From contig JAYOIK010000109.1 of the NCBI GenBank assembly GCA_038118725.1, positions 1-12,254 of the forward strand: a DNA stretch of 12,254 bases. Direction: 5' to 3'. This DNA comes from JADHLJ01 sp038118725. GTDB lineage: Bacteria; Pseudomonadota; Alphaproteobacteria; Thalassobaculales; Thalassobaculaceae. Shown here in pieces: positions 1 to 6,238 of the stretch; position 1 is the stretch's first letter; every line of letters begins with the position of its first letter. The translations under genes and the position numbers were made by a program. The notes under the pieces were generated by a model, which saw only the letters and a list, made by a program, of their open reading frames with translations, was not told the origin of the DNA and ran no database searches.

Positions 1-509
1 ACCGCGCACTGATCGCCGAAGGTAAGCGGCCGCGCGTGCTGGCCGTGGGTGCGTCCGACCATCACGGTGGAGCGGTGCTCGCGCGCCAGTTTGGCCAGCG
101 CCGTCCGGCTCGCCTCCAGATCCCGCAGGATCAGCGGCCAGGCCTGTTTCAGCTGCAGCACCAAGCCGGTATCCATGATGTCCTGGGTGGTCGCGCCGTA
201 GTGGATAAACTCGCCGGCGCCGTTCTCGCAGACATGCTCCAACGCCCTGAGCGCCGGCACGATCGGATGCGCCGTCGCGGCGATGCCCCGGCCGATCTCG
301 GCGACATCGACATTCGCGACCTTGGCCTTGGCCCGGATCTCGACGGCGGCCTCCGACGGGATCATCCCCAGTTCCGCCTGCGCCTCGGCCAGCGCCACCT
401 CGACATCGAACCAGGTTTGGACCCGGTTCTCGTCATTGAAGATCGCCAAGAAATCGGGCGTCGAGAAGGCGGCGCCATAGAGGAGGGATTCACTGATATG
501 GCTCGGCAT
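1..509 (-). CDS. Adenylosuccinate lyase / carboxymuconate cycloisomerase superfamily lyase (N-terminal part, runs off window)
   Basis: Partial gene: 169 codons from an ATG at 509 read without a stop to the window edge, so the C-terminal half is missing. The protein belongs to the fumarase/aspartase (Lyase_1) superfamily, which performs beta-elimination or its reverse on succinyl- or muconate-type substrates as a soluble tetramer. Visible marks are the N-terminal helix VEVALAEAQAELGMIP (about 36-51), HPIVPAL (81-87), GATTQDIMDT (105-114, the conserved substrate-binding loop) and GRTHGQHA (152-159, with the catalytic-type histidine). The form with GATTQD resembles PcaB and PurB-like relatives in catabolic clusters more than housekeeping PurB, but the signature loop with the catalytic serine is outside the window. 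The start at 509 has CGGAG six bases upstream and fits family N-termini. An in-frame ATG at 626 would add 39 residues but has a poorer ribosome site. The gene is divergent from the MarR gene. Confidence 0.85.
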   Translation of the reverse strand, partial: MPSHISESLLYGAAFSTPDFLAIFNDENRVQTWFDVEVALAEAQAELGMIPSEAAVEIRAKAKVANVDVAEIGRGIAATAHPIVPALRALEHVCENGAGEFIHYGATTQDIMDTGLVLQLKQAWPLILRDLEASRTALAKLAREHRSTVMVGRTHGQHARPLTFGDQCA

Positions 510-906
510 GTCGGGCTCCGGATTTTGAACGGTCGTGATACCCACTGTGCCCTGTCCGCTTTCCCGGAGGAAATCGATTTCCGGCCAGCGCCGCCGAAGA
601 TCAGGCAGAGGATACGCGTCGACCATATGATTCGCCCCCCGCCGAGCGCAACCATCGCGCGCGCCGAAATTCTCTAGAACAGCCGCGCCGCTAGACCGAG
701 GCGACGGTGAATAGTCGCCATGGAAGACCTTGGCGAACTTTCCGAACAGCACTGGGGGCGTCAGCTCGCTGAGTTTACCGTGTGCGAAAAGCCATATCGG
801 AAAAGTTAACAAAAATTAAACGCGAAAAAGTTCTAGAATTTTCATTTTTAAACCATAAACTATTTATACCTTTTGATTGTGATGCAACACAGTTAGGAGA
901 CGTGAG
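510..906. promoter_or_regulatory. Divergent intergenic region between the lyase and the MarR-type regulator
   Basis: Nearly 400 bases with no convincing gene. Positions 510-780 keep the GC-rich composition of the surroundings and may include a 5' extension of the lyase (in-frame ATG at 626). Bases 801-880 are strikingly AT-rich: I count 17 G or C in 80, in an otherwise GC-rich window. This is the obvious place for the promoter of the regulator and perhaps of the lyase. It contains the octamer GTTCTAGA twice in opposite orientation (673-680 on the minus strand, 830-837 on the plus strand), a short 6-bp stem at 700-719 with no T-run, and the palindrome described separately at 878-891. Confidence 0.6.
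861..891 (+). promoter_or_regulatory. Candidate -10 element and palindromic operator of the MarR-type gene
   Basis: TATTTATA at 861-868 is the best -10-like sequence in the AT-rich stretch; no strong -35 is seen at the right distance. Ten bases later lies TGTGATGCAACACA (878-891), a palindrome matching in 12 of 14 positions and centred on TGCA. If transcription starts near 875, this site covers the start and would suit autorepression, as is common for MarR regulators. The ribosome site AGGAG (895-899) follows, seven bases before the ATG at 907. The palindrome is seen directly; the promoter assignment and the link to this regulator are inference. Confidence 0.45.
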
Positions 907-1614
907 ATGGCGGTTCAGACATTTCCCCAGGCATTGCCCCCGCGGCTGCGCGCGTTGGGTGTCCCTTCGGAAACGGTTGGCGAGGAAGATCTCCGCGCGC
1001 CGGATATTGGTAAATGCTACTGTGAACTCACTTCGATCCTCGACCGCTTGCACCGCCGCTATCTGGACGTGGTCCGTCTTGAGTTGGAGGGTATCGGCAT
1101 CCGTGACGTCAATCCGTCGCGGGCGCTTCTGCTAACCATGGTCTCCGAGGGTGACGTACCGCTTCGGGATATCATGCAGCGTGGTGGCTACACCGCCTCG
1201 ACCGCGACCTACATGATCAAGAAACTCGTGGAATACGGCTATCTCGAGCAGGCACGTGCCGCGCATGATCGCAGGACAATGCGGCTGCGCCTCACGCGCT
1301 CCGGAAAACGGATCGCGGATCATCTTCTGCTGCTCAATTCGAGGCATGCCGACTATGTGGGCGCCGAAGACGGCCTTGCCGCTGAAATCGCCGATGCCAC
1401 GATGACATTGCGTCGGTTGGACCGTGCCTGGGGAGAGTTCCTTACCTTTGGGTGCCCCCTCGATCTTGTTGTAAGGCCTGACGTGGGAAACGACGTGTCC
1501 AGGCCTATCCGGCGATGTGTCGGTGAATGTGATAGGGCTCGCCCGCGAGACCGACGCAGAATTTCCCGACGACCGGCTCCAGCAGGGCGGCGAAGGCTCG
1601 GGCCTCCGCATTGA
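907..1614 (+). CDS. MarR-family winged-helix transcriptional regulator
   Basis: A DNA-binding regulator of 235 codons. The N-terminal helix RLHRRYLDVVRLELEG (about 47-62) is dimerisation-like. The winged helix-turn-helix spans about 70-138: recognition helix around GGYTASTATYMIKKLVEYGYL (93-113) and wing around AHDRRTMRLRLTRSGKRI (119-136), whose DRR is the classic MarR wing motif. The pattern resembles the LdtR-like MarR group of alphaproteobacteria, but I would not name it. Start: AGGAG seven bases before ATG. Family members usually end near the C-terminal helix, here around LDRAWGEFLTFG (171-182). The remaining ~50 residues are arginine- and proline-rich, and residues from about 200 on are antisense to the 3' end of the convergent amidohydrolase. 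That tail is probably a readthrough extension, or reflects a lost stop or frameshift. It likely controls itself and its neighbours; the effector is unknown. Confidence 0.85.
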   Translation: MAVQTFPQALPPRLRALGVPSETVGEEDLRAPDIGKCYCELTSILDRLHRRYLDVVRLELEGIGIRDVNPSRALLLTMVSEGDVPLRDIMQRGGYTASTATYMIKKLVEYGYLEQARAAHDRRTMRLRLTRSGKRIADHLLLLNSRHADYVGAEDGLAAEIADATMTLRRLDRAWGEFLTFGCPLDLVVRPDVGNDVSRPIRRCVGECDRARPRDRRRISRRPAPAGRRRLGPPH

Positions 1615-2992
1615 CGTGAGCCAGACGTTCAACCGCGGATTCGACATCGCGGCGCAACTTGGCCTCGTCGATCGTAACCAACTTGCGGTCCTTGACCACG
1701 ATTTCGCCGTCGACCATCACCTCCGAGACGCCTGTTGAGTCCTCGGCGTGGACAATCTGGTTCACGGGGTCGTTGAGAGGGATGAAGGCAATCGAGGCCA
1801 AATCGAGCATCACGATGTCGGCGCGATAACCCGGCGCGATTTGGCCGATTTGCGCGCCCATTCCCAAAACATGGGCGCTTCCGGCGGTCGCCATCGAGAG
1901 AACCTGATCGGTGGCTAGCCATTGTTCGGGATCGGGTTTCTCGACCCTGGATACGAAGGAGGCGAGCCGCATCGCCTCGAACATGTTCTGATTGTCGGAG
2001 CATTGCGAGCCGTCGGTCCCGATTCCCACCGTCACCCCACGCGCCCGCATCGCCGGCGCCGGCGCGATGCCCGAGCCGAGCCGCAGATTGCTCCCGGGGT
2101 TATGCGCGACCCGAGCGCCACTATCCGCCATGCGGGCGATGTCATCCGGGTCAAGCCAGACACAATGCGCGCCGGTGAAGCGCGGTGACAGAAAACCGAG
2201 ATCGTCCAGATGCGCGGTCAGGGTCTTGCCGTAGCGGCGCATCCCGCTTACCGCCTGGGCACGGCTTTCGCCGAGATGCATGTGCAGGCCGACGTCATAT
2301 TCCTCGGCCATCCGACCCGCGGCCTGGATGAAGGCGTCGCTGCAATGCAGGGGGATGGTCGGCGCCAGGGCGAGGCGCACCCGGTCCCGGTCATGGTTCC
2401 AGTCCTTGAGCGCCCTGGCGCAGGCATCGAGGCTTGCTTCGTGATCCGGTAACGAGACGGTCGAGACCCGGGCGCGCAGATCCGCCGGCAGAGCCTCCAT
2501 AAGACCGGGGATCGCTTGAAAGAAGGTTGCGTCCGCCATCATCGGCGCGATCACCGCCCGCATGCCCACGTCGCTATAGGCCCGACCCACCGCGTCCATT
2601 CCCTCCGAGCTTGGCAGAGGCAGCTCGGTATAGAGATCATAACAGGCCGTGCAGCCCTTTTTCAGCAGTTCCGCGGCGTTCAGCAGAGCGGAAAGATATT
2701 TGTCCTCCAGCACGCGTCCGCCCGAAAGCCACGGGCCGGCGTTCAGCAGCAGTTCCAGTGACCAACGGTCCCCCAATCCTCGCCCAAGGCTTCCATGTCC
2801 ATGGGTGTGAGCGTTGATAAGGCCGGGCATCAGCAACCGATCCGTCGCGTCGTGGGTCTCGGCTTCCTCCGGCGCGGCGAGGCCCGGCGGTCCGATCTCC
2901 CGAATGACGCCGTCCTTGATCAGAATGTCGCTTTCGGCGGCGGAATGGTTGTCGATATCGAGCAACCGCCCGCCGCGGATGATGGAGTACAT
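1505..2992 (-). CDS. TrzA/AtzB/SAH-deaminase-type metal-dependent amidohydrolase
   Basis: A 495-residue soluble hydrolase of the amidohydrolase superfamily, cyclic-amidine type (S-adenosylhomocysteine/methylthioadenosine deaminase, guanine deaminase, chlorotriazine hydrolases). It has the N-terminal beta-sandwich MYSIIRGGRLLDID, metal ligands H62 and H64 (NAHTHGH), a third ligand H239 with active-site E242 (HMHLGES), H276 (GAHCVW) and the catalytic/metal D327 (GTDGSQCSDNQNMFEAM), all in the expected order and spacing. The C-terminus returns to the sandwich (YRADIVMLDL ... VSEVMVDGEIVVKDRK). It probably removes ammonia or another leaving group from an N-heterocycle; the substrate is not predictable. 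The start has a perfect AAGGAGG six bases upstream, directly after the stop of the isomerase-like gene (13-base gap), so the two are co-transcribed and probably translationally linked. Its last 110 bases overlap the end of the convergent MarR frame. Confidence 0.92.
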   Translation of the reverse strand: MYSIIRGGRLLDIDNHSAAESDILIKDGVIREIGPPGLAAPEEAETHDATDRLLMPGLINAHTHGHGSLGRGLGDRWSLELLLNAGPWLSGGRVLEDKYLSALLNAAELLKKGCTACYDLYTELPLPSSEGMDAVGRAYSDVGMRAVIAPMMADATFFQAIPGLMEALPADLRARVSTVSLPDHEASLDACARALKDWNHDRDRVRLALAPTIPLHCSDAFIQAAGRMAEEYDVGLHMHLGESRAQAVSGMRRYGKTLTAHLDDLGFLSPRFTGAHCVWLDPDDIARMADSGARVAHNPGSNLRLGSGIAPAPAMRARGVTVGIGTDGSQCSDNQNMFEAMRLASFVSRVEKPDPEQWLATDQVLSMATAGSAHVLGMGAQIGQIAPGYRADIVMLDLASIAFIPLNDPVNQIVHAEDSTGVSEVMVDGEIVVKDRKLVTIDEAKLRRDVESAVERLAHVNAEARAFAALLEPVVGKFCVGLAGEPYHIHRHIAG

Positions 2993-3005
2993 GGCAAGCC
3001 TCCTT

Positions 3006-3836
3006 TTATACCGCCGTCTGATAGCGCTCCTTGATGACTCGGACCACCTCGTCGCCGGATTTACGCCACCAATTGCGCTCGGAAAAGATTTCGACCTCCC
3101 GATGACCGGTGAAGCCGGCGGCCTCGACCCAACCGCGGATCTTGGGGATGTCGATCACGCCGTCGCCCATCATGCCCCGGTCGAGCCGGAGGTCCTGGGT
3201 ATCCATCAACCAGTCATTGATATGGAAAGCCGCGATCCGGTTGCCGGCCCTCGCGATCTCACGCTCCAACTCGGGGTCCCACCAGAGATGATAGGTATCG
3301 ATGGCGATCCCGAGTTCCGGGCCGTCGCCGAGCTGATCGCACCAGTCATTGGCCTGTTTCAGAGTGGTCAGAACCGACCGGCTGGCGGCGATCATCGGGT
3401 GTAGGGGTTCCAGCGCCAGAGTGACACCGGCGGCCTTGGCCTCGGGTAGGAGGATCGACAACCCCTTCAACACCTGACCATAAGCGCGATCGAGATCGGT
3501 GGAACCCTCGGGCAAGCCTCCGGCGACGAAGACGATTGCCCGGGATTTGATGGCCGCGGCTTCCTCGATCGCGCGGCGGTTATCGTCAAGGCGCGCTTGG
3601 AACTCCGTTTCATCGGACGTACTGAGCAAGCCGCCGATACAGAGCCCGGAGACCTGCATGGCGTTGTCCTCGAGCAGGCGGACCGCCTCCGACACGCCGC
3701 CGCCCTCGGCCATCTTGTCGCGCCAGACGGCGATCCCGTGCACGCCCTGCCTGGCGTATCCCTCCACCGCCTCGCGCAACGACCATTGTTCGCGCGTGGT
3801 GACCTGGTTAATGGAAAGTAGTGCGTCGTCCAGCAT
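3006..3836 (-). CDS. Sugar-phosphate isomerase/epimerase-like TIM-barrel protein
   Basis: A 276-residue protein of the xylose-isomerase-like TIM-barrel (AP_endonuc_2/IolE/hydroxypyruvate isomerase) fold, usually divalent-metal dependent. Metal and substrate residues appear in order: E143 (ALEPLHPM), D180 and H183 (AIDTYHLWWD), H205 (AFHINDW) and E249 (EVEIFSERNWW). Family members isomerise or epimerise keto sugars, inosose or hydroxypyruvate; the specific substrate is unknown. I chose the ATG at 3836 because GAGGG lies six bases upstream and the protein then begins MLDDALLSINQVTT, typical of the first strand. A TTG at 3890 would add 18 residues without a ribosome site. It is the first gene of the operon with the TrzA-type hydrolase and divergent from hspQ, so it probably acts on a product or precursor in the same catabolic route (inference). 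Confidence 0.88.
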   Translation of the reverse strand: MLDDALLSINQVTTREQWSLREAVEGYARQGVHGIAVWRDKMAEGGGVSEAVRLLEDNAMQVSGLCIGGLLSTSDETEFQARLDDNRRAIEEAAAIKSRAIVFVAGGLPEGSTDLDRAYGQVLKGLSILLPEAKAAGVTLALEPLHPMIAASRSVLTTLKQANDWCDQLGDGPELGIAIDTYHLWWDPELEREIARAGNRIAAFHINDWLMDTQDLRLDRGMMGDGVIDIPKIRGWVEAAGFTGHREVEIFSERNWWRKSGDEVVRVIKERYQTAV

Positions 3837-3992
3837 CGTCGTCCCTCGGATGATCGCGCCGGCCACGATGATCGGCGTTCGATGTGACAAAGGTAACCCG
3901 TCCGACGATTAATTTGGGGGATTTCACTGGACGTGGCGACGCTTTGGGCCAATATTCCCGAGATGATGAAACGACAACCCAATGACACGATT

Positions 3993-4319
3993 ATGAAAAT
4001 CGTTGAATCCAAATTCGCCCTGGGCGCGATCGTGCGGCACCGAATCTATGATTTTCGCGGTGTCGTGTTCGACGTGGATCCGGAATTCGGCAATACCGAG
4101 GAGTGGTATCAGTCAATCCCGGCGGAAAAGCGTCCACGGCGCGATCAGCCGTTCTATCATCTGTTCGCCGAGAACCCGGAGAGCTATTACGTCGCCTATG
4201 TCTCCGAGCAAAACCTGGTCGAGGACAGCGATAACGGCCCGGTCGGCCATCCTCAGATCGGCGCGATGTTCTCGGGCCCCGAGGACGGACGGTATATCTC
4301 CAAGAACATGGTTGCCTGA
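3993..4319 (+). CDS. hspQ: Heat shock protein HspQ (YccV-like, hemimethylated-DNA-binding domain)
   Basis: A small cytoplasmic protein of 108 residues from the chosen start, matching the usual 105-110. The YccV-like domain is clear: KFALGAIVRHRIYDFRGVVF, then FDVDPEFGNTEEWYQSIP, DQPFYHLFAENPE and YVAYVSEQNL. In Escherichia coli HspQ is a heat-induced protein that acts as a specificity enhancer of Lon protease and was also linked to hemimethylated oriC DNA. The start is uncertain: 3993 gives the family length but lacks a Shine-Dalgarno. In-frame ATGs at 3963/3966 and a GTG at 3933 (with a distant GGGGG) would add 9-20 residues. No convincing heat-shock promoter was recognised upstream. It is flanked by catabolic genes but is probably not functionally part of them. 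Confidence 0.93.
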   Translation: MKIVESKFALGAIVRHRIYDFRGVVFDVDPEFGNTEEWYQSIPAEKRPRRDQPFYHLFAENPESYYVAYVSEQNLVEDSDNGPVGHPQIGAMFSGPEDGRYISKNMVA

Positions 4320-4421
4320 CTACTTCAGCACTTCATCCAGTCATCGGCTTGGGATCGGTATGTGATCGCCTGGCTGATATGCCATTGTCGCGGCTTCTTT
4401 GTCGGCGCCGTATTCGTTATC

Positions 4422-4453
4422 CTCTCGTCAAAATGGCGTGTTTTCGACGAGAG
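4422..4453 (+). promoter_or_regulatory. Leader hairpin overlapping the ribosome site of the D-aminoacylase-family gene
   Basis: CTCTCGTC (4422-4429) pairs perfectly with GACGAGAG (4446-4453). Inside it AAAA (4430-4433) pairs with TTTT (4441-4444), leaving one bulged C at 4445 and a 7-base loop. The result is a 12-bp stem. Its 3' arm covers the first part of the purine-rich GAGAGG (4451-4456) that serves as Shine-Dalgarno for the ATG at 4462. As RNA it could limit translation; as DNA it could be an operator. There is no T-run, so it is not a terminator. Confidence 0.5.
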
Positions 4454-4461
4454 AGGCGGCG

Positions 4462-6162
4462 ATGCATGATTTGGTGATCAAGGGTGCCCGGGTGATCGAC
4501 GGGCTAGGTAATCCGGAACGGCAGGTCTCGGTCGCGGTGCGCGACGGACGGATCGCCGAGATTGGAGAGATCACGGAAAGCGCCAGCGAGACCGTCGACG
4601 CCGACGGTCGGGTCCTCGCGCCCGGCGTGATCGATACCCACACCCATTACGATGCCCAGATGACCTGGGACTCGACGGCCTCGCCATCGCCGTCGCTCGG
4701 GGTGACCACGGTGGTCATGGGCAATTGCGGCTTCGGCATCGCGCCCTGTCCGCCGCATCTGCGCGAGACCGTCGCCTCCAACCTCTCGGTGGTCGAGGGC
4801 ATGGATCTGAACGCCCTGGTTACCGGGATCGACTGGGGGTTCGAGACCTTCCCGGAATACATGGATTTTCTACGCGCCAAGGGTGTTTACCCCAACACCG
4901 CGGTGCTGGCCGGGCATTCCGTGACCCGAACCGCGATCATGGGCAAGGAGGCCTCCGAGCGGGCGGAGCCGACCGATGCCGAGATGGCGGCGATGAAAAA
5001 CGCCGTGAAGGAGGCGCTGGACGCGGGCGCGATCGGTTTCGCCTCGTCCTTCTCGCCGAACCACATGGGTTGGCAAGGCGTGCCCATGCCCTCGACCATC
5101 GCCAGCGATGACGAGGTGCGCGCGCTGGCCGGGCTGATGAAGGGGCGGGGCCGCGGCGTCTTTCAGATCGCCTCTGGCGCGCGGGGAACCGTCGAGGTCA
5201 TGGAAAGCATCGCCGAGGCCAGCGGTGGCTCGGTCTTCATGACGACGGCGCTCACCATGTTCAACGAGGCGCTGCCGGGGCGGGCGCATGAGATCCTCGA
5301 CGCCTGCGCCGCGGCGCGCGGGCGCGGGAACAATGTCTATGCCCAGGTGACCTGTCAGCCATTCTCGATGGATTTTACCCCGGCCAACCCCTATCCGTTC
5401 TACAGTCACGACGCTTTCGCCGATATCAAGGCCGCTCCGCCGGAGGTGCTGGCCAAGGCCTATGCCGATCCGTCCTTCCGCGAGAAGTTCCGCGCCAATC
5501 TGGCCGCGCCCAAGCCCGGCGGGATCTTTTACGGCGACTGGAACAAGGTCGAGATCACGCTTCCTGCAGATGAACGCAACATGGGACTGTCGGGCCAAAC
5601 CGTCGCTCAGATCGCGGCGGCCAAGGGGGGCGACCCGGTCGATGCCTATTGCGATCTGGCCCTCGACGAGAACCTGGAGACCACGATTGTCGGCCGTTTC
5701 CTGAACGCCGCCGACGAGGGGGTCGCCGGTATTCTAAAGCACCCCTCCGGCGTGGTCTCGCTCTCCGATGCCGGGGCGCATCTGATCTTCATGTGCGACG
5801 CCGGTTTCGCGACCTACTTCCTCGGCCATTGGGTGAGGGAGCAGGGGGCCTTCGATCTGGTAGAGGGTATTCGCAGGCTCACCAGTCATCCGGCGGCGCT
5901 TTACGGTATCCAGGACCGGGGCCGCATCGCGGTGGGCGCCCACGCGGATTTGTTGATGTTTGATCCCGACACCGTCGGCATGTCCGGCCCGACCCGAGTC
6001 AACGACCTTCCGGGCGGCGGAACCCGCACGGTGCGCTCTCCCACCGGGATTCACGGGGTCTGGGTCAATGGCGCCAAGGTCTTCGACGGCGACGGCTATG
6101 TCGATCTCGCCAAGGGGCCCGGACATGTCCTGGACAGCTTCGACGCGCCGGCAAGTCTTTAA
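4462..6162 (+). CDS. N-acyl-D-amino-acid deacylase family amidohydrolase (substrate unknown)
   Basis: A 566-residue protein of the amidohydrolase family 3/D-aminoacylase group, which hydrolyses amide or cyclic amide bonds using a TIM barrel and one or two zinc ions. The N-terminal sandwich is MHDLVIKGARVIDG and the metal motif DTHTHYDAQ carries H60 and H62. GNCGFG carries C89, the cysteine ligand typical of D-aminoacylases. SDAGAH carries D436, the expected catalytic aspartate, and the C-terminus has ADLLMFDPDTV and the family's V(R/N)DLPGGG. The segments that in true D-aminoacylases hold two further histidine ligands read VFQIASG (233-239) and VFMTTALTM (258-266) here, with no histidine. The protein therefore probably belongs to an uncharacterised branch. 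I start at 4462 (AGAGG five bases upstream); the TTG at 4399 lies before the leader hairpin and has no support. It ends convergently 76 bases from the enoyl-CoA hydratase-like gene. Confidence 0.88.
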   Translation: MHDLVIKGARVIDGLGNPERQVSVAVRDGRIAEIGEITESASETVDADGRVLAPGVIDTHTHYDAQMTWDSTASPSPSLGVTTVVMGNCGFGIAPCPPHLRETVASNLSVVEGMDLNALVTGIDWGFETFPEYMDFLRAKGVYPNTAVLAGHSVTRTAIMGKEASERAEPTDAEMAAMKNAVKEALDAGAIGFASSFSPNHMGWQGVPMPSTIASDDEVRALAGLMKGRGRGVFQIASGARGTVEVMESIAEASGGSVFMTTALTMFNEALPGRAHEILDACAAARGRGNNVYAQVTCQPFSMDFTPANPYPFYSHDAFADIKAAPPEVLAKAYADPSFREKFRANLAAPKPGGIFYGDWNKVEITLPADERNMGLSGQTVAQIAAAKGGDPVDAYCDLALDENLETTIVGRFLNAADEGVAGILKHPSGVVSLSDAGAHLIFMCDAGFATYFLGHWVREQGAFDLVEGIRRLTSHPAALYGIQDRGRIAVGAHADLLMFDPDTVGMSGPTRVNDLPGGGTRTVRSPTGIHGVWVNGAKVFDGDGYVDLAKGPGHVLDSFDAPASL

Positions 6163-6238
6163 AAGCGCCCAGCCGCCGCGTCCATTGTTCTCCGTCAGGG
6201 CGACGGGGCATGAGGGGGAAGTTCCCTAAGGGCCGCGG

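Noticed and set aside
510..626. 39-residue N-terminal extension of the lyase from an ATG at 626
   Set aside because: In frame and not impossible, but the start at 509 has a better ribosome site and matches the usual N-terminus of the family; kept only as an alternative.
36..677. Plus-strand open frame of 213 codons at the left edge
   Set aside because: It is antisense to the lyase, whose motifs (HPIVPAL, GATTQDIMDT, GRTHGQHA) are clear; the plus frame is rich in R, D and G with no family pattern.
700..719. GGCGAC/GTCGCC stem as a terminator
   Set aside because: Only 6 bp with an 8-base loop and no T-run; such stems are expected by chance in GC-rich DNA.
3837..3890. 18-residue extension of the isomerase from a TTG at 3890
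   Set aside because: No ribosome site; the ATG at 3836 has GAGGG at the right distance and the family-like N-terminus.
4399..4461. 21-residue extension of the D-aminoacylase-family protein from a TTG at 4399
   Set aside because: It covers the leader hairpin and promoter-like region, lacks a ribosome site, and the protein family begins at the MHDLVIKGARVIDG segment.
6163..6238. Bidirectional terminator between the two convergent genes
   Set aside because: The only symmetry (GGGAA-G-TTCCC) has a one-base centre and cannot fold into a stable hairpin; no T-run on either strand.
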